Positions 36,513-45,984 are shown, counted from the stretch's first letter. The stretch is 64,000 bases of DNA from Aliidiomarina haloalkalitolerans (GCF_003987315.1 NZ_PIPI01000001.1:682001-746000), one strand, 5' to 3'. The notes: generated by a model not told the origin, from the sequence alone. Numbers and translations are program-made.

Positions 36513-36974
36513 ATGAAAACTTTGCAAGTTGGCGACGCTGCGCCAATGTTTACTTTACCCGACCAACAAGGTGAAGCGGTAAGTTTAAAAGAACTGCTGA
36601 AAAGTGCTCAGGTTCTCGTTTATTTCTACCCCAAAGCGATGACTCCGGGCTGTACTGTCCAGGCTCAAAAGCTCCGCGATACGCGCGATGAACTGGCGTC
36701 GAAAGGTGTCACTGTGGTTGGCATTAGTCCAGACGCCCCAAAGCGTCTAGCCAAGTTCACGGAACGAGATGAACTGAATTTCACGCTACTTAGCGACGAG
36801 CAGCACGAAGTTGCCAATGCTTTTGGTGTGTGGGGTCCAAAGAAATTCATGGGGCGCGAATACGATGGTATTCACCGAATCAGTTTCTTGATTGGCAAAG
36901 ACGGTAAAGTCGCTCACGTCTTCGACAAATTCAAAACCAAAGATCACCACGAAGTCGTTCTAGCGGCTCTGTAA
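36513..36974 (+). CDS. bcp: Bcp-type peroxiredoxin, one-Cys form
   Basis: A 153-residue thiol peroxidase of the Bcp/PrxQ group. The peroxidatic cysteine is C47 in MTPGCTVQAQKLRD. The position corresponding to the second Cys of E. coli Bcp (C50) is Gln52, so this protein cannot form the usual intramolecular disulfide and must be resolved by another thiol. The rest of the fold (LLSDEQHEVANAFGVWG, HRISFLIGKDG) is normal. Divergent from dapA; E. coli also keeps bcp next to dapA. Confidence 0.92.
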   Translation: MKTLQVGDAAPMFTLPDQQGEAVSLKELLKSAQVLVYFYPKAMTPGCTVQAQKLRDTRDELASKGVTVVGISPDAPKRLAKFTERDELNFTLLSDEQHEVANAFGVWGPKKFMGREYDGIHRISFLIGKDGKVAHVFDKFKTKDHHEVVLAAL

Positions 36975-37006
36975 GATATCTGCGCCGGCTCTCACGCTCA
37001 GCGCTG

Positions 37007-37136
37007 GGAGCAGGCTTCCGAGTCGGGGCATAGGGGATGTCAGAGACGCCGTGAACCCATCCATGGGGGCTTATATTCGGCATCCATGCCTCATATACTC
37101 TGTCATCCCCTATGCCCCGCCTCTCACGCCTGCTCC
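37007..37136. repeat. 130-bp imperfect palindromic element
   Basis: Arms of 39 bases at 37007-37045 and 37098-37136 are inverted copies with about five mismatches (outer part GGAGCAGGC / GCCTGCTCC, inner part CGGGGCATAGGGGATG-type). The 52-base centre contains two small hairpins, CCCATCCATGGG and GGCATCCATGCC. It lies in the bcp-perM spacer. The structure resembles a dispersed intergenic repeat or a small non-coding RNA cassette; no open frame is present. Confidence 0.75.
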
Positions 37137-37167
37137 TGCTGAATAAAGCTTGCCTGCTCCTGCTGAA
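37128..37167. repeat. Direct repeat, 16 bases twice with 24-base period
   Basis: GCCTGCTCCTGCTGAA occurs at 37128-37143 and 37152-37167. The first copy contains the right tip of the large palindrome, suggesting local duplication of the element's end. Confidence 0.85.
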
Positions 37168-37214
37168 CTGACCTTGCTTGCCCTGCGCAACCTAGCTTGT
37201 CTGCCCCTACTCGT

Positions 37215-38291
37215 CTAATTTACTTCGCTATTGCGGGCGTCTTCTGCTCGCGTCGAGAGAGCGGTGATGACGGCTTTGACTAGGCTGGCTAATGGAATTG
37301 CGAAGAAAACGCCCCAAAAGCCCCACATCGCGCCAAATATAAGCACTGCGGCAATGATATAAACCGGATGTAAGGCAACGGCTTCTGAGAAGAGTATGGG
37401 CACCAACACGTTACCATCGAGGGCTTGGATGATGCCGTAAGCAAAGATTAACCAGAACAAGGTCATCGACGGGCCGAACTGGAACAAGCCGACTAACGCA
37501 ATCGGAATGGTCACAACGGCGGCACCGATATATGGCACAAGTACCGAGAAACCAACGAGGGTCGCCAATAACGCCGAATAGCGCAGGTCAAATAAGTAAA
37601 ACACGCCATACGAAACGACCCCAACAATAACGATTTCCAGCGCTTTTCCGCGGATATAGTTCATGATCTGGAGGTTCATTTCACTACCAACTTGGCTGAT
37701 TAGGCGGCGCTGTTCTGGTAAAACTCGGTTAAAATGTTCTAAAAGCAGAACTTTGTCTTTGAGCATGAAGAACACGAGCAAGGGCACAATAATCATGTAA
37801 ACCAAGAGCACGGCTAACAACATGAGTGTGTTCCATGAACGCTCAAGGATGGTTTGTCCCAGTGCCAATAATCGGTCATTCACTTTATCGGTAAACATTT
37901 GAATTTGGCTTGCGTCAATAAAGGTAGGCGCGATTTCTTCAACGCTCTCCATCATTTCCCGCCAGGCCTGGGCAATTTGTGGTAATTCGGCAAGTAGGTT
38001 GACACTCTGTTGCCAAATGACCGGAATTAAAAAGAATACGAATGCGAAAAACAAGGTGATAAACAGGGTGAACACGACGAGCACGGCATAAAGTCGTTTA
38101 AGTCCCACGCGTTGTAGCCGATTCACTGGCCATTCAAGTAGATATGCAAGAGCAATTGCAACAAGTATCGGAGCGAGTACTGTGCCGAAGAAGATAATGA
38201 GGCCGAAGCCAATCAGCAATAGTAGTGTCAGCGTGATCGCGTTAGGGTCGGAAAAACGGCGTTGAAACCAGTCACGTAAATATCCAAGCAT
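37215..38291 (-). CDS. perM: PerM / AI-2E-family transporter
   Basis: A 358-residue membrane protein with about eight helices of the AI-2E exporter/PerM family. Typical segments are LLEWPVNRLQRVG, PLLVFFMLKDK, GFSVLVPYIGAAV and the C-terminal pore block DGNVLVPILFSEAVALHPV. The start at 38291 (MLGYLRDW) has AGGA nine bases upstream; the longer frame lacks one. It is divergent from bepA, as perM is in E. coli. The transported substrate is unknown. Confidence 0.88.
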   Translation of the reverse strand: MLGYLRDWFQRRFSDPNAITLTLLLLIGFGLIIFFGTVLAPILVAIALAYLLEWPVNRLQRVGLKRLYAVLVVFTLFITLFFAFVFFLIPVIWQQSVNLLAELPQIAQAWREMMESVEEIAPTFIDASQIQMFTDKVNDRLLALGQTILERSWNTLMLLAVLLVYMIIVPLLVFFMLKDKVLLLEHFNRVLPEQRRLISQVGSEMNLQIMNYIRGKALEIVIVGVVSYGVFYLFDLRYSALLATLVGFSVLVPYIGAAVVTIPIALVGLFQFGPSMTLFWLIFAYGIIQALDGNVLVPILFSEAVALHPVYIIAAVLIFGAMWGFWGVFFAIPLASLVKAVITALSTRAEDARNSEVN

Positions 38292-38493
38292 TTCAGCTTT
38301 TCCTCTCATAAATCCGGTCAGGCTCACCTGCCTTTTCGGGCTGTCACTCTATACTAACGCAGAATGCTCGACAATACCTACTGCCACCCTTAAACTCAAA
38401 GCGTGAACCTGAGGGGAAAGTTTTTCGTATCGAGGAACTACCACTGCCTTTTAACGTCCTAGGATATTATTGTAGACAAGGAGACTCCGGCGC

Positions 38494-39978
38494 ATGTTGA
38501 AAGCCTTTTGGCCTAAGCTTTTATTGCTGTCATGCACGGCTTTACTAGTTTTTTTCGTGCCCTTTTCCCATCAGCAAGCGCAAGCCCAAAGCCGTGAGGT
38601 ACCCACGATTGGTACAACCGGCGGTGCTTTTATGTCGATTGAACGCGAACGTTTAGTTGGCGAGCATTACATGCGTGAAGTCCGCGGTTTAGCGCCGATG
38701 ATCGAAGACCCTGTCTTACGCGAATACTTAACCGGCGTGGGTAATCGATTAGTTCGCCATGCTGATAATGTGCGCTACCCTTTTCACTTTTTTTGGATTC
38801 GTGATGACAGTATCAACGCCTTTGCATTTTTAGGCGGCTATATCGGCATGCATTCAGGCTTAATGCTGGAAACACGTGACGAGTCAGAATTAGCTGCTGT
38901 CATAAGCCACGAGATTGCACACGTCACCCAACGGCATATTGCTCGCAATATGGAGCGCATGACAGCATCTGCCCCGCTCACCTTAGCGCAAGTATTAGGG
39001 GGCATTTTAATCGGAATTGTGAACCCGCAAGTTGGTATGGCAGTTCTGTCGACTGGTTTAGCAGGTGCTCAACAACGTGCGATTAACTACACCCGTCAGT
39101 TTGAATTAGAAGCTGACCGAGTTGGTATGACGACCCTTGCTCGGGCGGGTTATGACCCTGAGGGTGCGCCGCGCTTTTTCGGTCGTTTAGCGGCTCGCTA
39201 CCGCTATGCGACGCAGTTACCACAGTTTTTAATGACTCACCCATTACCTGAATCGCGCATTGCTGACACGCAATCGCGTGCACAAGCGCTTGGCGCCCGA
39301 CAACTGGAACCGTCACTCGACTATGAATTAGCGAAGATGCGCTTGCGGGTACGTTATTCGAGTCGCTCTGCACGAGATCTCTTGCTCGACTTTAACGAGG
39401 AAACTCGGCGAGTTTCGCACCCTATTCAACGGCAAGCGATTGAATACGGTCGTGCTCTAGCACTGCACGAGCTGAAGCGGTTTGATGAAGCGGAGACAAT
39501 TATTACGAAGCTCCTTGCTGACGAGCCGATGAATTTGTTTTACCTCGACACGCGCACGGACGTTTACATCGGCCAGCAGCAGTATGACCGGGCGGTTGAA
39601 TGGCTGACTCGTGAATATATGCGACGGCCGAACAATCAGGTCGTTACTCTGAATCTAGCTTACGCGGCCAATTATGCCGGTGAGTATCAACTCTCTCGAG
39701 CTGTGCTCAACGACTATCTCATTCACAACAAACAAGATGTGGTGGCGTGGCAACTGCTGCAAGAAGCGCATCAACGCAACGGCAACGCGGTGGCCGCGCA
39801 TGAAGCTACAGCAGAAATTCTTGCGTTGCGCAGTAATTTTCAAATGGCCATAGAAGAGCTGCACTCTGCTTTTAGTAAGACGCCAGAGTCACAATCAGCA
39901 AGTCGACAACGTATTCAAGCTCGAGTGCAACAGTTCCGTGCTCTTGAAGCAGAAAAGAACCGTGCTTTTGACTTTTAG
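38494..39978 (+). CDS. bepA: BepA, M48 metalloprotease/chaperone of outer-membrane assembly
   Basis: A 494-residue periplasmic protease. It has a signal peptide (cleavage after about residue 32, AQAQS), an M48 domain with zinc motif H-E-I-A-H in VISHEIAHVTQRH and a later ELEADRVGM ligand, and then a TPR region (about 310-480). It degrades misassembled LptD and assists BamA-complex substrates (family knowledge). AAGGAG precedes the start. Followed by yfgD as in E. coli. Confidence 0.95.
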   Translation: MLKAFWPKLLLLSCTALLVFFVPFSHQQAQAQSREVPTIGTTGGAFMSIERERLVGEHYMREVRGLAPMIEDPVLREYLTGVGNRLVRHADNVRYPFHFFWIRDDSINAFAFLGGYIGMHSGLMLETRDESELAAVISHEIAHVTQRHIARNMERMTASAPLTLAQVLGGILIGIVNPQVGMAVLSTGLAGAQQRAINYTRQFELEADRVGMTTLARAGYDPEGAPRFFGRLAARYRYATQLPQFLMTHPLPESRIADTQSRAQALGARQLEPSLDYELAKMRLRVRYSSRSARDLLLDFNEETRRVSHPIQRQAIEYGRALALHELKRFDEAETIITKLLADEPMNLFYLDTRTDVYIGQQQYDRAVEWLTREYMRRPNNQVVTLNLAYAANYAGEYQLSRAVLNDYLIHNKQDVVAWQLLQEAHQRNGNAVAAHEATAEILALRSNFQMAIEELHSAFSKTPESQSASRQRIQARVQQFRALEAEKNRAFDF

Positions 39979-40028
39979 ACAAAACTCAGTAAAGTGCAGC
40001 GCAAATGACATCGAATCTTGAGGTAGCT

Positions 40029-40385
40029 ATGAGTCAATTCACGATTTATCACAACCCGCGCTGTTCAAAAAGCCGCCAAACGTTGCAGTTACTGCAAGAC
40101 AATGGCGTTGAGCCGCGAGTGATTGAGTATTTAAAGACTCCTCCGTCGGCAGCTGACGTTTTGAGCATTGCTGCGAGCTTAGAGCAACCGGTCAGCGCGA
40201 TACTCCGCACCAAAGAAGACGAATACAAACAATTGAATCTAGCAAGCTTCACTGGCGACGATGCGGCGCTCGCAGCTCTGGTCGCTGAATATCCAAAGCT
40301 TCTTGAGCGTCCAATTGTTGTTCGCCACTCAGACCAAGCGGCACGCATTGGTCGTCCACCTGAATTAGTTTTGGAGTTACTGTGA
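40029..40385 (+). CDS. yfgD: YfgD, ArsC-type reductase family
   Basis: A 118-residue thioredoxin-fold protein. NPRCSKSRQTLQLL holds the single active-site cysteine (C12), with the RRPIVV-type motif present as ERPIVVRHSDQAARIGRPPE at the C-terminus. Family relatives are arsenate reductases using glutaredoxin. Conserved placement after bepA and absence of ars genes suggest a housekeeping thiol role. The start 40029 has TGAGGT upstream. Overlaps the next gene by four bases. Confidence 0.9.
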   Translation: MSQFTIYHNPRCSKSRQTLQLLQDNGVEPRVIEYLKTPPSAADVLSIAASLEQPVSAILRTKEDEYKQLNLASFTGDDAALAALVAEYPKLLERPIVVRHSDQAARIGRPPELVLELL

Positions 40386-40810
40386 AACCTGCTTGGTTAA
40401 CGTCTGCTGCGTTCTATCGCAAACTCACGCTCGTCTGTTATCCGGGGCTATTATTCTTTGTCATTCTTTGGCATGCACTGCTCGAGCCAAATGAATTTCT
40501 GAGTACCTGGTTAGTACTAGTGATTTGGGTAACCCCTTTGTTATTCCCGTTGAAGGGAATCTTGCAAGGCAACCCTTACACGCATGCATGGGCGAACTTT
40601 ATTCTAATTTTCTACTTCCTTCACAGCTTAACGACGTTGTGGACGCACCCAGATGAGCGCCTTTGGGCAGCTATCGAGCTGCTTTTAACAACCGGTGCAT
40701 TTATTGGTGCAACCTATTACGCCCGCTATCGTGGCCGTGAGCTTGGATTAGGTATTAAGCGGAAGAAAGATGAGGCGGTGGTCACCAACGCGGGTAAATC
40801 TGCCGATTAA
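40382..40810 (+). CDS. DUF2069 membrane protein
   Basis: A 142-residue protein with four likely membrane helices (about 15-30, 40-56, 68-84 and 94-110) and a charged C-terminus. It matches the DUF2069 family of unknown function; GILQGNPYTHAWANFI is the recognisable core. It starts at GTG 40382, overlapping the yfgD stop. Convergent and overlapping four bases with hda. Confidence 0.85.
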   Translation: MKPAWLTSAAFYRKLTLVCYPGLLFFVILWHALLEPNEFLSTWLVLVIWVTPLLFPLKGILQGNPYTHAWANFILIFYFLHSLTTLWTHPDERLWAAIELLLTTGAFIGATYYARYRGRELGLGIKRKKDEAVVTNAGKSAD

Positions 40811-41553
40811 AGCACCAATACCTGCTTAACAAATGGCACAGTCAGCCGCCGCTGCTGTGCCATTGATGCTTTATCGAGCCGATCAAGCAAGTCCATCAAT
40901 ACCTGCATATCCCGTTCAACGCGCAACAATAAAAATTCCCCTACTTCGCGAGATAATTCCAGCCCACGCATTTTCGCGTGCAATTGCAGTGCATGAACTT
41001 TGGCATCATCAGGCAATGGCTGGAGCTTAAATGTTACCGCTAACTGTAATCGTGAGCGTAAGTCGGGTAAAGCAATAGCCAGTGAGTTGGCACCGCTTGC
41101 AGCGCTCATCACTAGCAGGCTCTGACGTTGATCACTAAAGCGATTAATCAATGCAAAGAGTGCTTCGGCCCAGTCACGATCCGCACACACCTGATCAATG
41201 TCATCGAGCACGACGAGATCATAATGCTCGAGTCCTTGCAAAACGACGTGAGCATCGGGTTGGTTCAATTCGCTGAGCGGCAAATAGATACTTTGTTGAC
41301 CCATATCGGCAGCTTGCTCACACAACGCACACAACAAATGACTTTTACCAGTACCCGATGGCCCGACTAACAGCGTAAACTGTTGGTCGGCACGCCATTC
41401 ACTCTGATTCAGCTGCAGCAGATGCCCAACGGCGGCCTCATTTTGCGTGCCAATAAAGGTTTTAAAGCTCGCATGTACCGGTAACTGCACGGGTAAGGCC
41501 AATTGCTGAGCTAACTCCGCACTACGCCTGCTATTTGAGTCCGCTACTGCCAT
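40807..41553 (-). CDS. hda: DnaA regulatory inactivator Hda
   Basis: A 248-residue AAA+ protein that, bound to the sliding clamp, stimulates DnaA-ATP hydrolysis after initiation. The clamp-binding motif appears as QLALPV at residues 17-22. Walker A is GPSGTGKSHLL, Walker B is LVVLDDIDQV, with an Arg-finger region LPDLRSRLQLA. The N-terminus is some 12 residues longer than E. coli Hda. It overlaps DUF2066 by ten bases, so both are co-expressed from a promoter with a DnaA box. Confidence 0.93.
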   Translation of the reverse strand: MAVADSNSRRSAELAQQLALPVQLPVHASFKTFIGTQNEAAVGHLLQLNQSEWRADQQFTLLVGPSGTGKSHLLCALCEQAADMGQQSIYLPLSELNQPDAHVVLQGLEHYDLVVLDDIDQVCADRDWAEALFALINRFSDQRQSLLVMSAASGANSLAIALPDLRSRLQLAVTFKLQPLPDDAKVHALQLHAKMRGLELSREVGEFLLLRVERDMQVLMDLLDRLDKASMAQQRRLTVPFVKQVLVL

Positions 41554-42857
41554 TGAAACTCCACATCGGGCTCGCCACTGCGAGCAGGCGCTTGCTCAGA
41601 ATCAAGCAACTCACCAAAACTCAGGTCATTCTCCTGCTGCGCTTCACGCAGCGCAGTGCGACGTACTCGGCGCTCGAAGTCGAGTGCTGTTGCGAGCGCA
41701 TTGGCTCCGCCACGCACTTGTACTTGAAAGTCTGCAACGCCTTGCTGGAATCCTTGCAAGTGTACCCGTTGCACCTGGGCTTGCTGCTGCAACATGGTTT
41801 CTGCAGCAAGCACCTGACTCAACTGGCGTACATTGTGAATGCGAACCCAAATAGTTGCGAGTTCACGATCTTCGCGACTAATAAACAATGCTGCAATTCG
41901 GTCTGATACAGCGTTCACAAACTTTTCCGCCAACGCGGCTTCGTCATCTGCCACAAAGAACTCATTAAAGCTGTTCTCACCTACTAAAACTGTCACTTCG
42001 AGGACGAGCGGCAATGCTTCCAAATCTTCTTCGGTGACATCGCTATCAGCCAATTCGTTATACTCAGGGTCCGCTAAACCATAATCGTCGTCGAGCTGAC
42101 GATACATGCGCGCACTTACGATGCCATTCACTGGATAACGCTGCGAGGCACGAATAACTTCACGCTGAAATCGGCCCCATACGTCGCGAGCACCAATCGA
42201 CAATTGGTCTTCCAAGTCCATTAGTGGCATCAAGAACTCGACGCCACGTCGTTGCATGGTTGCACGCATACTGTCGAGAAACGCTCGCTCTTCATTACGC
42301 GTGACTAGACGCACGCCGCGCTCGGGATGATCCTCAGCGAGCCAGAGTAATAAATTTGGTCGCTGACCGGTCCAGATAGGCATGTTGACTTGTTCGAGTA
42401 ATTGACGCACCCGGGTTTCGTCAAAACTTACCTGCAGATAGAGCTGGCCGTCACGTTGCTGATAACCAAACTGCAGGAGGTAATCGTTCACTTGGCGTAA
42501 TTCAGCGCGCACACGATCATACTCCAGTACTTCAGTGGTACCGGTTAAACGCACGAGCACATCGCGAAAAATGTTTGGTAGTTCACGTTGACGCTCATTT
42601 CGCGTTTGCCCTTCCACGGCAATTTCGCCGCGCAACAAATCGCTTAATTGCCCCTGATTGGCTGCCGCTGAAGCACTGTACAACGTCATTGTCATCGCGA
42701 GGGTAATCAACAACATGAATGCCACGACATAGGTCATGCAGGCAGATTGATTAGACAACACCCGGTTGCCGTTGCATGCTGCTGCGAATGAACTTTGGCT
42801 CGAGCTTGTCGGTTGTTGCTCAGCAGCTTCACTGCTGAAGAAAGTTTGCTTGCGCAC
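41544..42857 (-). CDS. DUF2066 secreted protein upstream of hda
   Basis: A 437-residue protein with a membrane helix at about residues 43-65 preceded by a Ser/Gln-rich cytoplasmic stretch, then a periplasmic domain of the DUF2066 family (LPNIFRDVLVRLTGT, VRQLLEQVNMPIWTGQRP). Function unknown. It starts at GTG 42857 with AAGG; a start at 42737 would leave a normal signal peptide, so the N-terminus is uncertain. It overlaps hda, a pairing I recall from other gammaproteobacteria. Confidence 0.85.
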   Translation of the reverse strand: MRKQTFFSSEAAEQQPTSSSQSSFAAACNGNRVLSNQSACMTYVVAFMLLITLAMTMTLYSASAAANQGQLSDLLRGEIAVEGQTRNERQRELPNIFRDVLVRLTGTTEVLEYDRVRAELRQVNDYLLQFGYQQRDGQLYLQVSFDETRVRQLLEQVNMPIWTGQRPNLLLWLAEDHPERGVRLVTRNEERAFLDSMRATMQRRGVEFLMPLMDLEDQLSIGARDVWGRFQREVIRASQRYPVNGIVSARMYRQLDDDYGLADPEYNELADSDVTEEDLEALPLVLEVTVLVGENSFNEFFVADDEAALAEKFVNAVSDRIAALFISREDRELATIWVRIHNVRQLSQVLAAETMLQQQAQVQRVHLQGFQQGVADFQVQVRGGANALATALDFERRVRRTALREAQQENDLSFGELLDSEQAPARSGEPDVEFQWQ

Positions 42858-42925
42858 AAAGACCGCCTTTTTAACTACGTTGCAGTGATAATAAACGCCT
42901 ACCTAGGGAACAGCAAGTAACAAAC

Positions 42926-42934
42926 TGTGGATAA
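42926..42934 (-). promoter_or_regulatory. DnaA box upstream of DUF2066-hda
   Basis: TGTGGATAA, the reverse complement of the perfect DnaA box TTATCCACA, lies 69 bases before the start of the operon that encodes Hda. A partial inverted repeat (GAGAATT at 42941, AATTCTC at 42971) sits beside it. Confidence 0.5.
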
Positions 42935-43054
42935 GTACCGGAGAATTTTGGGGAAATTGTGGCCAAATTTAATTCTCACTGTTAGAGTACCTGCTACCCC
43001 AAGAAAACATGACAAACCGTACTTGCGGACCCGACCACAAGGATCGCTGCCCCG

Positions 43055-44350
43055 ATGCTCAGACAACAAATTCGCGCTGTCAGCTCACTACTCTCAACCA
43101 TGACCCTCATCGGCCTCTGCGTCGGGATGACCAGTACCTTACTCGGTCTGCGCGGCACCATGGAAGGCTTCTCCACTGTTACTATCGGTTTGATCATGTC
43201 CGCCTACTTTGTAGGTTACCTGTTTGGTGCCACGCGTGCACCCAAAGACATTCGCCGGGTTGGCTATATTCGTGCCTTTGGTAGCTTAGCCGCCCTCGCC
43301 TCCGTGGCTGTCTTGGTGCAAGCAATTTGGATCGACCCCGTAGTATGGTTTGTCATGCGTTTCGTCAGTGGTTTCGCAATTTCCGCGCTATTTGTCATTG
43401 CTGAAAGTTGGTTGAACACCATGGCCGATAATCGCAATCGCGGTGCCATGTTGTCTGTTTATTTAGTCTTAATTTACGCAGGCTTGGTCGTCGGCCAATT
43501 AATTTTAGGTTTCGCTGATCCGGCGACGTTTGTGCCGTTTGCCATCATCGCACTCCTGATCAATTTATCGCTGATTCCGATTTTAGCCACAGTCACTGTC
43601 GAGCCGACCACGCACGAGTCACGTAAAGTACCGCTGAAACTGTTACTGGAACAAGCGCCTCTTGGGATTGTCACCGCATTCATCGTACAGGCCTGTAGCG
43701 CTATGTTCTATGGCGTTGGCCCCGTCTACGCAACAGCTATTGGCTTAACTGTGGGTCAGGTGACTATTTTTATGGCGGCATTCTTGTTTGGCGGAATGTT
43801 GTCACAGACACCAATCGGCCTGCTTTCCGATCGCTTTGACCGGCGATTGGTGCTGGCTTGCTGTGCGATTGTTGCAGCCGGTTTGGCGTTAGTGTTGTCA
43901 CAAATACCAGCATCACAACCAATTCTCATTTATCTCGTCATGGCTGCTCTTGGTGGCGCACTACTGCCGCTTTACTCACTGGCGATGGCGCATACCAATG
44001 ACTACCTCACAAAAGATCAAATGATCGGCGCAACAGGTGCGATTATTAAGGTTGGTGGCGTCGGCGCAATCGTTGGTGCCCCGCTTGCAGCAATACTCAT
44101 GCAGTTTGGTGAGATGTATTTATTCTTTGTTCTCATGGCAGTGTTCACCACCACAGTATCCGTGTACGCGTTCTATCGCGTCAGTCAACGCGAACGTGCG
44201 CCAGAGCAGGTGCATTCACCTTTAACCGCTCTAGCGCCAGCCGCGCCGTCTGAAGAACTCTTAGCGAGCCTTGTTGAGGAAGCCAACGAAGACTTCGAAG
44301 AACCGGACGGTAATATCCCGGTTAAACCTGGCTCCGATGGCGTGGTTTAG
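43055..44350 (+). CDS. MFS transporter (YcaD-like)
   Basis: A 431-residue twelve-helix carrier of the major facilitator superfamily. Between helices 2 and 3 is GYLFGATRAPKDIRRVGYIR, and later LLSDRFDRRLVL marks the second-half MFS motif. Helix 4-5 has FVIAESWLNTMADNRNRGAMLSVYL as in YcaD-like carriers. The C-terminus is long and acidic. Substrate unknown. Divergent from DUF2066-hda and convergent with pgm, overlapping its stop by four bases. Confidence 0.88.
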   Translation: MLRQQIRAVSSLLSTMTLIGLCVGMTSTLLGLRGTMEGFSTVTIGLIMSAYFVGYLFGATRAPKDIRRVGYIRAFGSLAALASVAVLVQAIWIDPVVWFVMRFVSGFAISALFVIAESWLNTMADNRNRGAMLSVYLVLIYAGLVVGQLILGFADPATFVPFAIIALLINLSLIPILATVTVEPTTHESRKVPLKLLLEQAPLGIVTAFIVQACSAMFYGVGPVYATAIGLTVGQVTIFMAAFLFGGMLSQTPIGLLSDRFDRRLVLACCAIVAAGLALVLSQIPASQPILIYLVMAALGGALLPLYSLAMAHTNDYLTKDQMIGATGAIIKVGGVGAIVGAPLAAILMQFGEMYLFFVLMAVFTTTVSVYAFYRVSQRERAPEQVHSPLTALAPAAPSEELLASLVEEANEDFEEPDGNIPVKPGSDGVV

Positions 44351-45984
44351 GCCTTGAGCCAGCCACTTAACAGCTGCTGTGCCTGTGCCTGAATCGCCGC
44401 AAGGTGTTCAGGCCCTCGCAGACTTTCGGCATAGATTTTATACACCGGCTCAGTACCCGACGGGCGCACCGCGAACCAACCATTTTCGGTGGTCACTTTA
44501 ATCCCACCAAAACCAGCCTGATTACCGGGCGCTCGATTCAGTACCGCAGTCACAGGCTCTCCTGCAAGACTATCTAGGGTTGGCGGATTCGCCTCTAAAT
44601 CGGCAAATGCAGCCATTTCTTCGCTGGTTGCCCGACAGTCGATTCGCGCATAGCTCGATTGACCGTACTGAGCTTCAAGTTCGCGGTAATATTCGCTTGG
44701 CGATTTTCCGGTAACCGCTTGAATTTCTAATGCTAATAAGCACAGAATTAAGCCGTCTTTGTCTGTGCTCCAAGCCTTTCCTTGACGATCTAAAAAGCTT
44801 GCGCCGGCACTTTCTTCACCAGCGAACGCCAAACTTCCAGCTGCCAAACCTTCAGCAAACCATTTAAAGCCGACCGGTACTTCCAGTAGCTGACGTCCAG
44901 CACCTGCCACCACTCGGTCAATAATCGCGCTCGATACTAATGTTTTACCGATGACTTTATCTGCTGACCAATCACGATGCTTACACAAGTAGTCGATGGC
45001 AACGGCTAAATAGTGATTTGGATTCATCAACCCGTCTGGCGTCACAATACCGTGACGGTCGTAATCGGGATCGTTACCCAAGCCAAGATCGAACTTGTCT
45101 TTTAAAGCGAGTAAACTTGCCATTGCATCGGCAGATGAGCAGTCCATGCGAATGGCCCCGTCTTTGTCGAGCGCCATAAACGAAAAACTTGGATCCGCAT
45201 GATCATTAAACAGCGTTAAATCTAAATGAAATTGTTCTTTAATGGCTCGCCAATAAGCGGCGCCTGCACCACCCATTGCATCAACCCCGACACGCAAGTT
45301 GGCTTGTTGGATAGCTGCCATATCAATGACTTGATCGAGACTCGATACATACGAACTGATCCAGTCGATTTTCTTCACCCGTTTCGACTTTTCAGCTTGC
45401 GCAAATGACACCACGTTGACACCGATCAGGTCGCTACTCAAAATTGCATTCGCGTACTTCTCAATGACTTTAGTGACATCACTGTCAGCTGGTCCGCCGT
45501 GCGGAGGATTGTATTTAAAGCCGCCATCTTGGGGCGGGTTGTGCGACGGCGTAATGACAACACCATCAGCCAAACCTGAGCTACGACCTTGGTTATAAGT
45601 TAAGATAGCGTGACTAATGACCGGTGTCGGCGTGTAACCGAGGTCAGCTTGAATATGCACTTCAATACCATTGGCGATAAACACTTCAAGAGCCGTGATA
45701 AAAGCGGCTTCTGATAATGCATGGGTGTCTTTACCGAGCATCAACGGGCCGGTAATGCCATGTTCTTCACGATAGGCCACGATGGCTTGGCTAATCGCCA
45801 AAATATGAGCTTCATTAAACGAGTGCTTCAATGCGCTACCACGGTGCCCCGAGGTACCAAAACTCACTTGCTCAGCTTCTTTACCAGGATTCGGTTCATT
45901 GACGTAATACGCAGCCATCAACGCGGGTATGTTAATTAAGTCCGCTTTGGTAGCCGGTGTGCCTGCACGTGGGTGTTTGCTCAT
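44347..45984 (-). CDS. pgm: Phosphoglucomutase (Pgm)
   Basis: A 545-residue enzyme interconverting glucose-1-phosphate and glucose-6-phosphate. The phosphoserine is S147 in VVITPSHNPPQDGG, the metal loop is GNDPDYDRHG, the sugar loop is GEESAGASF, and the phosphate loop is RPSGTEPVYKIY. The length is that of the alpha-D-glucose-specific bacterial type. Its start overlaps the seqA stop (ATGA), repeating the E. coli seqA-pgm operon. Confidence 0.96.
   Translation of the reverse strand: MSKHPRAGTPATKADLINIPALMAAYYVNEPNPGKEAEQVSFGTSGHRGSALKHSFNEAHILAISQAIVAYREEHGITGPLMLGKDTHALSEAAFITALEVFIANGIEVHIQADLGYTPTPVISHAILTYNQGRSSGLADGVVITPSHNPPQDGGFKYNPPHGGPADSDVTKVIEKYANAILSSDLIGVNVVSFAQAEKSKRVKKIDWISSYVSSLDQVIDMAAIQQANLRVGVDAMGGAGAAYWRAIKEQFHLDLTLFNDHADPSFSFMALDKDGAIRMDCSSADAMASLLALKDKFDLGLGNDPDYDRHGIVTPDGLMNPNHYLAVAIDYLCKHRDWSADKVIGKTLVSSAIIDRVVAGAGRQLLEVPVGFKWFAEGLAAGSLAFAGEESAGASFLDRQGKAWSTDKDGLILCLLALEIQAVTGKSPSEYYRELEAQYGQSSYARIDCRATSEEMAAFADLEANPPTLDSLAGEPVTAVLNRAPGNQAGFGGIKVTTENGWFAVRPSGTEPVYKIYAESLRGPEHLAAIQAQAQQLLSGWLKA

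Noticed and set aside
40029-40385. yfgD and yffB as arsenic-resistance genes
   Set aside because: No arsB, arsR or acr3 nearby; both sit at conserved housekeeping positions (after bepA and before dapE), so arsenate reduction is not claimed.
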